Source: Pseudoalteromonas sp. T1lg88 (GTDB lineage Bacteria > Pseudomonadota > Gammaproteobacteria > Enterobacterales > Alteromonadaceae). From it: a stretch of DNA of 64,000 bases. The notes beneath the pieces are model-generated. The model was not told the DNA's origin, did not search any database, and saw only the letters and a list, made by a program, of their open reading frames with translations. The stretch covers positions 62,001 to 126,000 of the forward strand of contig NZ_PQCF01000018.1 in NCBI RefSeq assembly GCF_002964765.1, in the 5' to 3' direction. A program made the translations under genes and the position numbers. Below, piece by piece: positions 53,601 to 63,133 of this stretch (the first letter of the stretch is position 1; each line of letters starts with the position of its first letter).

Positions 53601-53948
53601 TAGCGCAGCGCCTTTTTGGCCACGTTCTTCTTTATCAACCTGGACGATCACTTCCTGACCTTCACGGATCACATCCTTGATATTAGGACGGCCGCTGAAG
53701 GTATAACCGCTAGGGAAGTAAGTGCGGGCAATTTCTTTCAGTGGTAAGAAGCCATGGCGTTCGGCGCCGTAGTCAACAAAAGCGGCTTCAAGTGAAGGTT
53801 CGATACGGGTAATTTTACCCTTGTAGATGTTTGCTTTCTTTTGTTCGTGTCCAGGGCTTTCGATGTCTAGATCGTACAGGCGCTGGCCATCAACCAGTGC
53901 TACGCGCATTTCTTCTTGCTGCGTCGCATTGATTAGCATGCGTTTCAT
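50691..53948 (-). CDS. rne: Ribonuclease E
   Basis: Endoribonuclease and scaffold of the RNA degradosome (1,085 aa). The catalytic half (~1-530) includes an S1 domain ([20 protein letters not shown]) and the zinc-link motif CPRCSGQG (~400-407) that joins dimers. The C-terminal half (~560-1085) is disordered: a membrane-anchoring amphipathic helix ([13 protein letters not shown]), Arg-rich RNA-binding blocks, Glu/Val/Ala-rich low-complexity repeats and a short conserved tail. The long 5' region upstream is where rne autoregulation would act. Confidence 0.97.
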   Translation of the reverse strand: MKRMLINATQQEEMRVALVDGQRLYDLDIESPGHEQKKANIYKGKITRIEPSLEAAFVDYGAERHGFLPLKEIARTYFPSGYTFSGRPNIKDVIREGQEVIVQVDKEERGQKGAALTTFISVAGSYLVLMPNNPRAGGISRRIEGDERAELKEALSRLDLPKGMGLIVRTAGVGKSYEELDYDLKALLVHWQAIKDAADSGKAPFLIHQESNVIFRAIRDYLRRDIGEILIDKPRVFEEAKAHIERFRPDFMNRVKLYQNDVPLFTHYQIESQIESAFQREVRLPSGGSIVIDPTEALTSIDINSSKATKGSDIEETALNTNLEAADEIARQLRLRDLGGLIVIDFIDMTPPRHQREVENRLKDAARQDRARVQIGKISRFGLLEMSRQRLRPSLGEASQGSCPRCSGQGTIRSNESIALSILRLIEEEAIKDNTAQVNAQVPVAVGAYLLNEKRRSVQRIEKRHNCDVVIIPNQHMETPHYEVVRLRKDETLEAASYEQIIEPEPEAIEYSRAPAMPQREEPVLKGVVMPHEPAPVAQPKAASPQAKAPAQLGLLERIGKWLKGLFGGEEQKEQDKKSGQEEQKERRTGERRRNNQRRRSNQSRNRGKGPQQKGGDKPEAEKSESNEQNRSDERGGQRGGQRSNERDDNRSSDNRNKRRRSQNRRRDNRNDNEEVRKEAVVEAQEEQQQEQDQKPKQRRQRRNLRKKVRVSNQTEQTLTAETATPAVEPAVDAQEQQAAPVIAATQEVAVQEQQADAAQEKASPKAESKPAPKAEPKAEPAAQVENANAETQEGEEQAEGEKEGRTRSRRSPRHLRAAGQRRRREKQEGEVEKAAFIPVADQAMAEEAKQDIVPAEQTAEQSVETPVEQVAVEAAPAPSQESPEPQAEVVAETVEPQAEEAVVETPATSSEEPAVEVTAEQDEAKPVEAEVEVEAQVETLAETNVETSVETAVETAVETVVETPAEPAQEEKVEVVAEEAPVAETAEAPQVEAEVTATAEPAAKAVRAIGHATAPMTQPVTPAMQPLGELPQPMPAEQRIAVVNSGLKPGSVAPVHHAFCGAATPKAPQIAAEPVPEVAQADAE

Positions 53949-54580
53949 ATTGTTACTCTTAAATTCTTTACATAGTGCCCGACCTGACTTGGGTCGTTCG
54001 GCGCTCTTCTTTGTGTCTTAGGTACAGTCTCACGACTGGGCTTTTAACGAAAAAGCTTAACGTTTTAAATCTACCTTGGAGTGGTTTGGCAGTAATTTTG
54101 AGCCACTACACCACATCTAAGTTTATGCCCTCAGCTAGGGGCTGACAGGCGACGCACAAGGCAATAGTCGTTTACCGTTACACCAAATGGTGGTCGATAG
54201 CATTATGATTTTGTTTAATTACAGGCCGTTCGCTGACGTTCTATTTAATGCTGAATCGTGCGCAAAAGACCTAATGTTCTATTCTTCGTTTCCTATTATT
54301 ACCCCGTTGGGCTAATCACCACTTGCGGTCGCAGCCAAACAAACAATCTATTACGCGCATTGTTTGTCACTGCATTCACGTGGTTTCTGGGTGATAAAGC
54401 TGTGGAAATACGAGCTCGAATCTGTATGATCGCCATTCCCAGAATGTGTTGCACGCAAGTTTTGGTTAAAACCAAAGGTGATGTAAAATCTTGTGTTATG
54501 CACAGGTTTTACAAGGGCGATTATCCCACTAAAACCTCAGCATAAGCAACTAAATTATGACTCAAATCAGTGATTAGGTA
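53949..54580. promoter_or_regulatory. rne / rluC intergenic region (rne leader)
   Basis: 632 bp between the divergent rne and rluC genes, with no supported gene. It contains several short inverted repeats in the rne leader, for example CACCA-AA-TGGTG (54181-54192), TCAGC-tag-GGGCTGA (54132-54146) and AGTGG...CCACT flanking 54078-54106. Long structured rne leaders are the known target of RNase E autoregulation; that this one works so is inference. Confidence 0.45.
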
Positions 54581-55543
54581 ATGAAAGAGACAATTGGCAC
54601 CCAGGTTTGCTTTGTAACCGTTGATGAAGACTACAGCGGACAACGCATAGATAACTTTTTGATAACCAAACTCAAAGGGGTGCCAAAAAGCGCGGTATAC
54701 CGTATTTTGCGCAAGGGCGAGGTGCGGGTGAATAAAAAACGTGTCAAGCCTGTGTATAAATTACAAGCGGGCGATACTGTACGTATTCCGCCGATTAAGG
54801 TGGCCGAGCGCAGCGAACAGCCGATACCCACCAACTTGGATAAGGTGAGTAAGCTCGAAGATGCCATCTTGTTTGAAGACAAATATCTTATTGTTATCAA
54901 CAAGCCTGCCGGTATGGCGGTGCACGGTGGTAGTGGCTTGAGTTTTGGTCTTATCGAAGCATTGCGCGCGCTGCGCCCGAATGACAGAAACCTGGAGCTG
55001 GTGCACCGCTTAGACCGAGATACCTCGGGCTGTCTGCTTATCTCGAAAAAACGCTCGGTCTTGAAGTCTCTGCACGAGCAATTGCGCGAAAAAACCATGG
55101 AGAAGAACTACTGGGCCTTAGTAGCCGGGCAGTGGGATGCCAAGGTGCGTAATGTGAATGAGCCGCTAAATAAAAATACCCTGCAATCCGGTGAGCGCGT
55201 GGTGCGTGTTGACCATGAGCGCGGTAAAGCCTCCCATACGCGTTTTCGCGTTCTGGAGCGTTTTGAAAATTGCTCCTTGGTGCAGGCATCACCTGTGACC
55301 GGGCGTACTCACCAAATTCGTGTGCATACTCAGTGTAAGGGTCATCCCATCGCCTGTGATGATAAATATGGCGATCAAGCTTTTGATGCGCAAATGCGTG
55401 CTCAGGGCTTAAACCGCTTATTCTTGCACGCTCGTGAGCTGCGCTTTTTCCATCCGCAAACGGAAACTACCTTGGCTCTGGAAGCGCCTTTAGATGCGGC
55501 ATTGGAACATTGTTTAGGACGCTTACGTGAGCAAAATCAATAA
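54581..55543 (+). CDS. rluC: 23S rRNA pseudouridine synthase RluC
   Basis: Makes pseudouridines 955, 2504 and 2580 (E. coli numbering) in 23S rRNA (320 aa). N-terminal S4 RNA-binding domain (~20-75: QRIDNFLITKLKGVPKSAVY), then the catalytic domain with the active-site Asp in HRLDRDTSGCLL (~148). Divergent from rne, the usual arrangement. Confidence 0.96.
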   Translation: MKETIGTQVCFVTVDEDYSGQRIDNFLITKLKGVPKSAVYRILRKGEVRVNKKRVKPVYKLQAGDTVRIPPIKVAERSEQPIPTNLDKVSKLEDAILFEDKYLIVINKPAGMAVHGGSGLSFGLIEALRALRPNDRNLELVHRLDRDTSGCLLISKKRSVLKSLHEQLREKTMEKNYWALVAGQWDAKVRNVNEPLNKNTLQSGERVVRVDHERGKASHTRFRVLERFENCSLVQASPVTGRTHQIRVHTQCKGHPIACDDKYGDQAFDAQMRAQGLNRLFLHARELRFFHPQTETTLALEAPLDAALEHCLGRLREQNQ

Positions 55544-56177
55544 CAAAGAGCTGCTGATATTCGATTGGGACGGCACCATTATGGACTCGGTGCCGAAAAT
55601 TGTGGCGACACTGCAAAGTGCGGCGCGCGCATTGAGCGTGCCCGAGCCCGACCCGGTGAGCGCAAAGAATATCATAGGCCTAAGCCTAGATACCACGGTG
55701 GCCACCTTGTTCCCCGAGCATAGCGAGTTTCATCAGGCCCTTGAAGAGCAATATAAGCACCATTATCTGGCCGTTGACACCACACCAACGCCGCTATTTG
55801 ATGATGTTGAAAGCACGCTCACGGCGCTAAAGAATAAAGGTTATGCCTTGGCGGTGGCAACCGGTAAAAGCCGTAAGGGCTTAGACAGATTAATGGGTGA
55901 AACCGGTCTGACGCATTTTTTTGATATAACCCGTACTGCTTGTGAGGCCCAATCTAAGCCGCATCCGCAGATGCTGGAGCAAATCCTTGCCTTTTATCAA
56001 CTGTCGCCACAGCAGGCGGTGATGATAGGGGATACGCAAATCGACATGCAACTGGCAGCCAATGCCGGGGTTGATAGCATAGGCGTGACCTTTGGTGTGC
56101 ATGCCAAGGAAGAACTGGAAATCTTCAACCCCAAGGCGACTGTAAACAGTTATCGGGAATTATTGGCGCTATTTTAA
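55527..56177 (+). CDS. HAD family hydrolase (phosphatase)
   Basis: 216 aa. HAD motif I FDWDGTIMDS (~residues 11-20), motif II in ALAVATGKSRKG (Thr), motif IV in MIGDTQIDMQLAANAGV. Likely a small-molecule phosphatase (phosphoglycolate-phosphatase-like). GTG start overlaps the end of rluC by 17 bp. Confidence 0.9.
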   Translation: MSKINNKELLIFDWDGTIMDSVPKIVATLQSAARALSVPEPDPVSAKNIIGLSLDTTVATLFPEHSEFHQALEEQYKHHYLAVDTTPTPLFDDVESTLTALKNKGYALAVATGKSRKGLDRLMGETGLTHFFDITRTACEAQSKPHPQMLEQILAFYQLSPQQAVMIGDTQIDMQLAANAGVDSIGVTFGVHAKEELEIFNPKATVNSYRELLALF

Positions 56178-56208
56178 GCGCCATTTTTGTGCTGGTGTGC
56201 TGGCACAG

Positions 56209-56796
56209 TTACAGCGCCAGCGGATCTATGCCCCAATCTAACAATAGCTGATTAAGGCGCAATAAAGGCAGGCCAACTAGAGCATTGGGATCATCGCCCT
56301 TAAGGGCTTCAAAAAGACAAATCCCCAAGCCTTCGCTTTTAAAGCTGCCGGCACAATTAAGCGGTTGCTCTTTGGCCACATAAAGACGTATTTGCTCGGC
56401 GCTTAAATGGCGAAAATGAACCTCAAAGGGCTCGACTATTACCGCATTTTTGCCCGTTTCTATGTCGAGCAGGGCTAAAGAGGTTAAAAAGGTGACTTTT
56501 TCGCCGCTAAAACGAGCCAGCTGCGCTTCGGCCTTGGCCACGGTGTGGGGTTTTCCAAGTATATCCCCCTGGTGCAGAGCCACCTGATCTGAACCAATCA
56601 CCAGCCCTTTGTCATACAAGTTACACGCGGTTTGGGCTTTTTCCAGAGCCAAACGGCGTACCAGTTGCTCCGGCTTTTCGTCGGCTTTGGCTGACTCGTC
56701 AATTTCGGGTGAAAAATGGTGAAATTCAGGGATAATTTTTTTTAATAATTGCTGCCTAAAAGGCGAACTTGAGGCTAAGATAAAAGCTGTTTTCAT
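56209..56796 (-). CDS. yceF: Maf family nucleoside triphosphate pyrophosphatase
   Basis: Hydrolyses modified nucleotides such as m7GTP to the monophosphate, a house-cleaning role (195 aa). Motifs: FILASSSPFRQQLLKK (N-terminal substrate loop), GSDQVALHQGDILGKP, and CAGSFKSEGLGICLFEAL, which are Maf signatures. ATG start at 56796, back to back with the yceD region. Confidence 0.94.
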   Translation of the reverse strand: MKTAFILASSSPFRQQLLKKIIPEFHHFSPEIDESAKADEKPEQLVRRLALEKAQTACNLYDKGLVIGSDQVALHQGDILGKPHTVAKAEAQLARFSGEKVTFLTSLALLDIETGKNAVIVEPFEVHFRHLSAEQIRLYVAKEQPLNCAGSFKSEGLGICLFEALKGDDPNALVGLPLLRLNQLLLDWGIDPLAL

Positions 56797-56916
56797 TGCC
56801 CGATCATCGAATTGTTAAATATCGGCTCTAGAATACGGCGCAATCGGGCGAAAAACAAAAGGAAAGTCGAATTTTATTTTGACTCTAATGATAACTATCT
56901 ATATGATGCAGCCCCT

Positions 56917-57441
56917 ATGCAAAAGGTGAAGATTCCCGTCACCCTTGATCCGGGCAGGGCAGCACAGCGTCAGCTAAGTTATGATGGCGTGGTGATGTTT
57001 GAAGAACTTTCTCGATTCGAGCAAGTTGTGCTGGATAAAAGTGGTGAAGTAGCGGTACAAATTCATTGCAAGCAGGACGAACAAGGTTTAACTGTGCTAA
57101 GTGGTTCTTTAAAGGCCCGAGCCACCCTTATTTGTCAGCGTTGTAATGAAGAGTTTGGGTTGGATTTGGAACAAGACTTTGCGTATACGCCGGTTGGCAT
57201 GGGTGCAGAGTCAGATCATCTCCCTGATTACTACGATCTTGTGGAGCTAGATGAGAACGGAGAAGTCAACATTCGACAATTAGTTGAAGACGAGTTGATT
57301 TTGGCCATTCCTATCGTGCCTATGCATGACGAAGCATCTTGTCGTTACTCAGAGCAACAAAAAAGCTTTGGTAAAATCGACGAAGAAGATGAAAAACCAA
57401 ATCCATTTGAAATTTTGAAACAACTTAAGAAAGATTCTTAG
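56917..57441 (+). CDS. yceD: YceD family protein (DUF177), 23S rRNA accumulation factor
   Basis: 174 aa, first gene of the yceD-rpmF-plsX-fab run. ATG at 56917 gives the family N-terminus [18 protein letters not shown]; a 35-codon longer reading exists but is unlike relatives. Two Cys pairs ([10 protein letters not shown] and ASCRYSEQ) match the family. Needed for normal 23S rRNA levels in E. coli and conserved next to rpmF. Confidence 0.93.
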   Translation: MQKVKIPVTLDPGRAAQRQLSYDGVVMFEELSRFEQVVLDKSGEVAVQIHCKQDEQGLTVLSGSLKARATLICQRCNEEFGLDLEQDFAYTPVGMGAESDHLPDYYDLVELDENGEVNIRQLVEDELILAIPIVPMHDEASCRYSEQQKSFGKIDEEDEKPNPFEILKQLKKDS

Positions 57442-57451
57442 GAGAAGGCTA

Positions 57452-57622
57452 ATGGCGGTACAAAAAAGCAAGAAGTCTCGTGCAAGACGTGGTATGCGTC
57501 GTTCACACGATGCGATCAGTGGTCCAGCTCTAACAGTTGATAAAGTGACTGGTGAAACTCACCGTCGTCACCACATCACTGCAGACGGCTACTACAAAGG
57601 CGTTAAAGTAATTTCTAAGTAA
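57452..57622 (+). CDS. rpmF: 50S ribosomal protein L32
   Basis: 56-aa ribosomal protein ([20 protein letters not shown]...), with AGGAGAAGG upstream. Bacterial L32 without the Cys zinc ribbon, as in E. coli. Ten bp after yceD and 12 bp before plsX. Confidence 0.97.
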   Translation: MAVQKSKKSRARRGMRRSHDAISGPALTVDKVTGETHRRHHITADGYYKGVKVISK

Positions 57623-57633
57623 GAGATTGCTTT

Positions 57634-58680
57634 ATGCAACGCAGTCTAACCATTGCGTTAGATATGATGGGGGGCGATTACGGCCCCCGTTCATCTATCC
57701 CAGCCGCAGTTGAAGCGGTCCATCTTCATAGTTCACTTACCCTGATCCTCTGCGGTAATGAAACCCTAATTCAAGAGCAGCTTTCCCGTTTAGACGCGCT
57801 GCAGCACCCACGCTTAAAAATCAAACATTGTACGCAAATCGTCACCAATGCCGATGAACCCGCGTATGCGTTACGTAATAAAAAAGATGCGTCTATGCGT
57901 GTGGCCCTTGATTTGGTTAAATCCGGGGAAGCTCAGGCCTGTGTAAGTTCCGGCAACACAGGGGCGTTATTCGCCATTGCTCATTATGTTCTGAAAATGT
58001 TGCCCGGCATTAAACGCCCGGCGCTGATCTCTTCGGTACCCACAGAAACAAAACGACCGGTTTATTTATTGGATCTTGGCGCCAATGTCCATTGCGATGC
58101 TCATACCCTGTATCAATTCGGGATCATGGGCGCTGTGGTGGCGCGCGAGGTGCAAGACATTGAACACCCTAAGGTTAGCTTGCTCAATATCGGCTCCGAA
58201 GACATTAAGGGTCATGAGGGTATCAAAGAGGCAGCTCAGTTGATGACGCGCTGTAACAGCATTAACTACACGGGTTACAGCGAGGGTAGTGATATTTTCA
58301 GTGGCAAGGCCGATGTGATCGTCTGTGAAGGTTTTGTCGGGAATGTGGCACTGAAAACCTGTGAAGGAATTGCAAAACTGATCATGCATAAGATGACTAA
58401 AGCCTTGAAAAAGCATTTGCTTTATCGTGGCTTGGCGCTATTACTTATGCCTGTCATAAAAAAGATCTATAAAAAGGTGAACCCCGACCAGTATAACGGC
58501 GCATCTTTGGTAGGATTGCGCGGTATAGTGGTTAAAAGTCATGGGAATGCATCGGCAAGTGCATTTCTAGCGGCAATTAATGAGGCTGTTAAGGAAGTGC
58601 AACGACAGTTGCCCGAGAAGATTCAAGCGGCCTTTGCTGAGAACGAGCCAACGCCAGATACGAGCGCAGAAAACTCGTAA
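57634..58680 (+). CDS. plsX: Phosphate acyltransferase PlsX
   Basis: Makes acyl-phosphate from acyl-ACP for phospholipid synthesis (348 aa). Family landmarks: [40 protein letters not shown], and [16 protein letters not shown]. Peripheral membrane enzyme. Confidence 0.96.
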   Translation: MQRSLTIALDMMGGDYGPRSSIPAAVEAVHLHSSLTLILCGNETLIQEQLSRLDALQHPRLKIKHCTQIVTNADEPAYALRNKKDASMRVALDLVKSGEAQACVSSGNTGALFAIAHYVLKMLPGIKRPALISSVPTETKRPVYLLDLGANVHCDAHTLYQFGIMGAVVAREVQDIEHPKVSLLNIGSEDIKGHEGIKEAAQLMTRCNSINYTGYSEGSDIFSGKADVIVCEGFVGNVALKTCEGIAKLIMHKMTKALKKHLLYRGLALLLMPVIKKIYKKVNPDQYNGASLVGLRGIVVKSHGNASASAFLAAINEAVKEVQRQLPEKIQAAFAENEPTPDTSAENS

Positions 58681-58746
58681 ACTCCCTCCTCATTAATGCC
58701 TGCCAAAATTCGCGAACATCGCTAAAACAATACGAAAGAGCAGCAT

Positions 58747-59676
58747 ATGTCTGAAAAAATCGCAATATTATTTCCTGGTCAAGGCTCACAAAGCGTTGGC
58801 ATGTTATCCGAGCTACTGAGCGAGTCTGAGGTAGTTAAAGCCACCTTTGCAGAAGCATCAGAAGCCCTTGGCTATGACTTGGCAGAGCTAGTGCTTAATG
58901 GTCCAGAAGAAGAGCTAAATCAAACTCACCGTACACAACCTGCGTTATTGTGTTCTTCAGTGGCTATTTTCCGTCACTGGCAACAACTAGGCGGTGCAGA
59001 GCAAGAAGTGGTATTGGCTGGTCACAGTCTCGGCGAATACTCGGCGCTGGTATGTGCCGGTGTACTGAGCCTAGCCGATGGCGTTAAGCTGGTTGAAAAG
59101 CGCGGTCAATATATGCAGCAAGCCGTACCTGCTGGTGTAGGTTCAATGGCGGCCATCATTGGTCTTGACGATGATGCAATTGCTAAAGCCTGTGCCGACA
59201 GTGCCCAAGACCAGGTAGTTGCGCCAGTGAACTACAATTCACCGGGCCAGGTGGTGATCGCCGGCAATAAAGAAGCCGTAGATCGCGCTAGCGAAGCCTG
59301 TAAAGAAGCAGGTGCTAAGCGTGCACTGCCGCTTGCGGTAAGTGTACCTTCACACTGTGAACTGATGAAGCCTGCCGCCGAGCAGCTTAAAGGCGACCTT
59401 GACGCCTTAGCACTAAACGCGCCTCAATACACGGTGATCAACAACGTTGATGTGGCTGCCGAGCAGGATGTTGAAGCCATTAAAGATGCCCTGGTACGCC
59501 AGCTTTACAGCCCAGTTCGCTGGACTGAAACCGTACAAGCCATTGCTAAAATGGGCGTTACTCAGGCCTTTGAATTTGGTCCTGGCAAGGTTCTAACCGG
59601 CCTGGTAAAACGAATTGATAAAACCCTTGATTGCAGCGCTGTTAACGACAGTGCCAGCGCAGAAGCAGCTAAATAA
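58747..59676 (+). CDS. fabD: Malonyl-CoA:ACP transacylase
   Basis: Loads malonyl onto ACP (309 aa). Starts IAILFPGQGSQSVGM; catalytic Ser94 in GHSLGEYSAL; His in SVPSHCELMKPA (~200) and the oxyanion Gln in the GQGSQ loop. No fabH precedes it here (plsX is followed directly by fabD), a departure from E. coli order. Confidence 0.97.
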   Translation: MSEKIAILFPGQGSQSVGMLSELLSESEVVKATFAEASEALGYDLAELVLNGPEEELNQTHRTQPALLCSSVAIFRHWQQLGGAEQEVVLAGHSLGEYSALVCAGVLSLADGVKLVEKRGQYMQQAVPAGVGSMAAIIGLDDDAIAKACADSAQDQVVAPVNYNSPGQVVIAGNKEAVDRASEACKEAGAKRALPLAVSVPSHCELMKPAAEQLKGDLDALALNAPQYTVINNVDVAAEQDVEAIKDALVRQLYSPVRWTETVQAIAKMGVTQAFEFGPGKVLTGLVKRIDKTLDCSAVNDSASAEAAK

Positions 59677-59688
59677 AAGAGAACAAAA

Positions 59689-60435
59689 ATGGCAAATTTA
59701 TTTTCCCTAGAGGGCAAAGTAGTCCTAGTAACAGGTGCAAGCCGTGGTATTGGTAAAGCAGTTGCTGAGCAATTGGTTGCGCAGGGCGCAAAAGTTGCGG
59801 GCACGGCAACCAGCGACGGTGGTGCTGAGAAGATCTCTGCTTACCTTGGTGAGAACGGCAAGGGTTATAAGCTAAACGTGACCGATGCCGAGTCAATCGA
59901 AGCAACTTTGGCGGCGATTAAAGCAGATCTGGGTGACATAGATGTATTGGTAAACAATGCCGGTATCACCCGCGATAATCTGCTAATGCGCATGAAAGAC
60001 GACGAATGGCAGGATATTATCGATACTAACCTATCGTCTATCTTCCGCCTGTCAAAAGCCGTATTGCGTCCTATGATGAAGAAAAAGTCGGGCCGTATCA
60101 TCAACATAGGTTCTGTTGTGGGCACCATGGGTAACGCTGGTCAGGCCAACTATGCTGCTGCGAAAGCGGGCGTAATTGGTTTTTCTAAGTCGTTGGCTCG
60201 TGAAGTGGCCTCACGTGGTATCACGGTGAACGTTGTTGCTCCTGGCTTTATCCAAACCGATATGACAGACGAGCTAACCGAAGAGCAAAAGGCGGCAACG
60301 CTTGCCAATGTACCGGCTGGTCGTCTTGGTCAACCGAATGAAATTGCAGCGGCTGTATGCTATTTGGCGTCTGACGCCGCGGCGTACGTTTCCGGCGAAA
60401 CTCTGCACGTTAACGGCGCGATGTATATGGTTTAA
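59689..60435 (+). CDS. fabG: 3-oxoacyl-ACP reductase
   Basis: NADPH-dependent reductase of fatty-acid elongation (248 aa). Rossmann motif VTGASRGIGKAVAEQL, NNAG motif, and catalytic Ser-Tyr-Lys (GSVVGTMGNAGQANYAAAKA). Starts 12 bp after fabD. Confidence 0.97.
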   Translation: MANLFSLEGKVVLVTGASRGIGKAVAEQLVAQGAKVAGTATSDGGAEKISAYLGENGKGYKLNVTDAESIEATLAAIKADLGDIDVLVNNAGITRDNLLMRMKDDEWQDIIDTNLSSIFRLSKAVLRPMMKKKSGRIINIGSVVGTMGNAGQANYAAAKAGVIGFSKSLAREVASRGITVNVVAPGFIQTDMTDELTEEQKAATLANVPAGRLGQPNEIAAAVCYLASDAAAYVSGETLHVNGAMYMV

Positions 60436-60597
60436 GGCTCTATCGGGGCCAAAAAAGGTCACAAAAACTCGACTAAAAAGATTGAAGTTTTTGTGATCTT
60501 GCTTTAAACATACTTGAAATCGCTGTGAAAATGGGCGATAAAAGTGCAACTTTACTTTGATACAGGTTTGACCAGAGAAAAAACTCAGGGCAAATCC

Positions 60598-60626
60598 TTG
60601 AATCAGACAAATATGCTGCGTAAACT
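60598..60626 (+). promoter_or_regulatory. acpP promoter
   Basis: -35 TTGAAT, 17-bp spacer, -10 TAAACT, 52 bp before the acpP start. Confidence 0.55.
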
Positions 60627-60678
60627 ACGCCGCAATCTGAAAAAATAACGCAGTAGCGTTTAAATAAAGGAAAGAAGA

Positions 60679-60915
60679 ATGAGCGACATCCAAGAACGCG
60701 TAAAGAAAATCATCGTTGAGCAACTAGGTGTTAAAGAAGAAGAAGTAAAATCTGAAGCGTCTTTCGTTGATGATCTAGGTGCGGACTCTCTTGATACTGT
60801 TGAGCTAGTAATGGCGCTAGAAGAAGAATTTGATACTGAGATCCCAGACGAAGAAGCTGAGAAGATCACTACAGTTCAAGCTGCTATCGATTACGTTACA
60901 GCTCACGCTGAGTAA
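60679..60915 (+). CDS. acpP: Acyl carrier protein
   Basis: 78-aa acidic four-helix carrier. Phosphopantetheine attachment at Ser37 in [22 protein letters not shown] before the ATG. Standard position between fabG and fabF. Confidence 0.98.
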   Translation: MSDIQERVKKIIVEQLGVKEEEVKSEASFVDDLGADSLDTVELVMALEEEFDTEIPDEEAEKITTVQAAIDYVTAHAE

Positions 60916-60931
60916 TCAACGCATTTCTTTT

Positions 60932-60953
60932 AAGGGCAGCATCCGCTGCCCTT
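60932..60953 (+). terminator. Weak terminator or attenuator between acpP and fabF
   Basis: Perfect hairpin AAGGGCAGC-ATCC-GCTGCCCTT, followed by only a few T; may cause partial termination so that acpP mRNA exceeds fabF. Confidence 0.55.
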
Positions 60954-60999
60954 AGTCTATCTGAGACCCCCATCTTTTATTCCCTTTTTGGAGGACACC

Positions 61000-62238
61000 G
61001 TGGCTAAACGTCGAGTCGTAGTTACTGGCTTAGGTATGCTTACGCCGCTGGGTAATGATGTAGCGTCAACCTGGCAGGGCTTATTGAATGGTCAAAGTGG
61101 CATAGGTGCTATAACCCATTTCGATACAACAGATTTTGGTACCAAATTTGCTGGTTTAATCAAAGATTTTGATGCCGAAGCATACATGGCGAAAAAAGAT
61201 GCCAAGAAAATGGATTTGTTTATCCAATATGGTATCGCCGCTGGTATTCAAGCCTTAGATGATTCAGGCTTGGAAGTGACCGAAGCCAATGCCGACCGTA
61301 TTGGTGTTGCTGTGGGCTCAGGGATCGGTGGTTTAACACTGATCGAAGAAAACCATGAAAAACTTTTAAATGTTGGGCCGCGCAAGTTGTCGCCATTTTA
61401 TGTGCCGTCAACCATCATTAATATGATCTCAGGTCACCTTTCTATTATGAAGGGCCTGCGTGGACCGAACATTTCTATCGTTACCGCCTGTACAACCGGC
61501 CTGCACAACATTGGCCATGCGGCACGAATGATCGCTTACGGCGATGCGGATGCCATGGTTGCCGGTGGTGCTGAGAAAGCATCTACGCCTATGGGCATGG
61601 GTGGCTTCAGTGCGGCGCGTGCCTTGTCAACGCGCAACGACAACCCGCAAGCGGCGTCACGCCCTTGGGATAAAGACCGTGACGGTTTTGTACTGTCTGA
61701 CGGTGCCGGTGTTGTGGTTCTTGAAGAGTATGAACACGCCAAAGCACGTGGTGCGAAGATTTATGCCGAGCTTGTTGGTTTCGGTATGAGTGGTGACGCT
61801 TATCATATGACCTCGCCGCCAGAAGATGGCGCCGGTGCGGCACTTGCTATGGCTAACGCTATTAAAGATGCAGGCATCAATGCTGAGCAAGTGGGTTACA
61901 TCAATGCTCACGGTACTTCAACACCTGCGGGTGATAAGGCCGAAACCAGTGCGGTTAAGAGCATCTTTGGCGCCGCTGCCGACAAAGTGATGGTAGGCTC
62001 GTCTAAGTCTATGATGGGTCACCTGCTAGGTGCTGCCGGTTCGGTAGAATCAATCATCACGGTACTGTCGCTACAAGACCAAAAAGTATCACCAACCATC
62101 AACCTGGATAACCCGGATGAAGGCTGTGATCTGGATTACATTGCCCACACTGCGCGTGATGTAAAACTAGACTATGCGCTGTGTAACTCGTTTGGTTTCG
62201 GTGGCACTAACGGCTCACTGCTATTTAAAAAGATCTAA
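61000..62238 (+). CDS. fabF: 3-oxoacyl-ACP synthase II
   Basis: Condensing enzyme of fatty-acid elongation (412 aa; E. coli 413). Catalytic Cys in [12 protein letters not shown] (~164) and the two His in [11 protein letters not shown] (~303) and GHLLGAAGS (~340). GTG at 61000 follows GGAGGA and gives the usual [12 protein letters not shown] start. Confidence 0.97.
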   Translation: MAKRRVVVTGLGMLTPLGNDVASTWQGLLNGQSGIGAITHFDTTDFGTKFAGLIKDFDAEAYMAKKDAKKMDLFIQYGIAAGIQALDDSGLEVTEANADRIGVAVGSGIGGLTLIEENHEKLLNVGPRKLSPFYVPSTIINMISGHLSIMKGLRGPNISIVTACTTGLHNIGHAARMIAYGDADAMVAGGAEKASTPMGMGGFSAARALSTRNDNPQAASRPWDKDRDGFVLSDGAGVVVLEEYEHAKARGAKIYAELVGFGMSGDAYHMTSPPEDGAGAALAMANAIKDAGINAEQVGYINAHGTSTPAGDKAETSAVKSIFGAAADKVMVGSSKSMMGHLLGAAGSVESIITVLSLQDQKVSPTINLDNPDEGCDLDYIAHTARDVKLDYALCNSFGFGGTNGSLLFKKI

Positions 62239-62293
62239 CAGTGAAATCAACTGCCTACCAGCGTAGACCAAGTTAGGACTAAGCTGGTAACAT

Positions 62294-62320
62294 AAGCTCG
62301 GTTATGACCGAGCTTTTTTT
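62294..62320 (+). terminator. Terminator of fabF, abutting pabC
   Basis: AAGCTCGGT-TATG-ACCGAGCTT plus TTTTT; the T-run ends exactly at the pabC start codon. Confidence 0.88.
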
Positions 62321-63133
62321 ATGACTAAAACTATTATAAATGGCCAGCCGGGGCACCTAATCAATATTAATGACCGCGGTTTAAACTACGGCGATGGTTT
62401 TTTTACTACGGCCAAAGTGGTCGACGCCAAGGTGCAACTATGGCCCTTACACCGTGCTCGTCTAAGTGAATGTGCCCGTCGTTTAGGCTTTGGGGATTTG
62501 GACTTTGCCGCCCTTGAGCAGGACGTGGCGCAGCTGCTCAATAGCCGCGAAAACGCCCTTGATGAGCCGGCGGTCCTTAAGGTGCTCTACACCCGTGGCA
62601 GTGGTGGGCGAGGTTATGCGCCTCCGAGTGATGTTCAGCCTACGCGCATACTTAGCTTGTTGCCTTATCCCGATGCATACCGAGAGATAGCGCAAAAAGG
62701 CCTGAGTCTTGCGGTGGCCAAAACACGGTTAGGGCAACAGCCTTTATTGGCCGGTCTAAAAACCCTCAATCGTCTTGAGCAAGTCTTTATCAAGCAAGAA
62801 GCGGCGCAGCAAAACAGCGACGATTTGTTGGTATTAGACACCACAGACAAGGTGATAGAAACATCCAGCGCAAATCTGCTGATGTATAAGCAGGGGCAGT
62901 GGTACACACCAAGCCTAGATCAGGCCGGAGTGCAGGGCGTGTATTTAGCCCATCTGCAAGAGCGTATGCCGGTGATCAGTTGTCAGCTCAATTTGGCCCA
63001 GGTATTGTCGATGGATGCGGTGTTTTGCTGTAATAGCCTGATGGGCTTGGTGCCCATTACCCGCATCGCTCACCATGATTTTAATTTGGATGTCGCTCAT
63101 AGCCTGCTAGCAAAACAAGGGATCAAGATATGA
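62321..63133 (+). CDS. pabC: Aminodeoxychorismate lyase
   Basis: PLP enzyme that makes p-aminobenzoate for folate (270 aa). Family motifs: NDRGLNYGDGFFTTAKVVDA, the PLP Lys in AGLKTLNRLEQVFIKQEA, and ETSSANLLMYKQGQWYTPSL. The ATG directly follows a terminator T-run, with no normal RBS. Confidence 0.94.
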   Translation: MTKTIINGQPGHLININDRGLNYGDGFFTTAKVVDAKVQLWPLHRARLSECARRLGFGDLDFAALEQDVAQLLNSRENALDEPAVLKVLYTRGSGGRGYAPPSDVQPTRILSLLPYPDAYREIAQKGLSLAVAKTRLGQQPLLAGLKTLNRLEQVFIKQEAAQQNSDDLLVLDTTDKVIETSSANLLMYKQGQWYTPSLDQAGVQGVYLAHLQERMPVISCQLNLAQVLSMDAVFCCNSLMGLVPITRIAHHDFNLDVAHSLLAKQGIKI

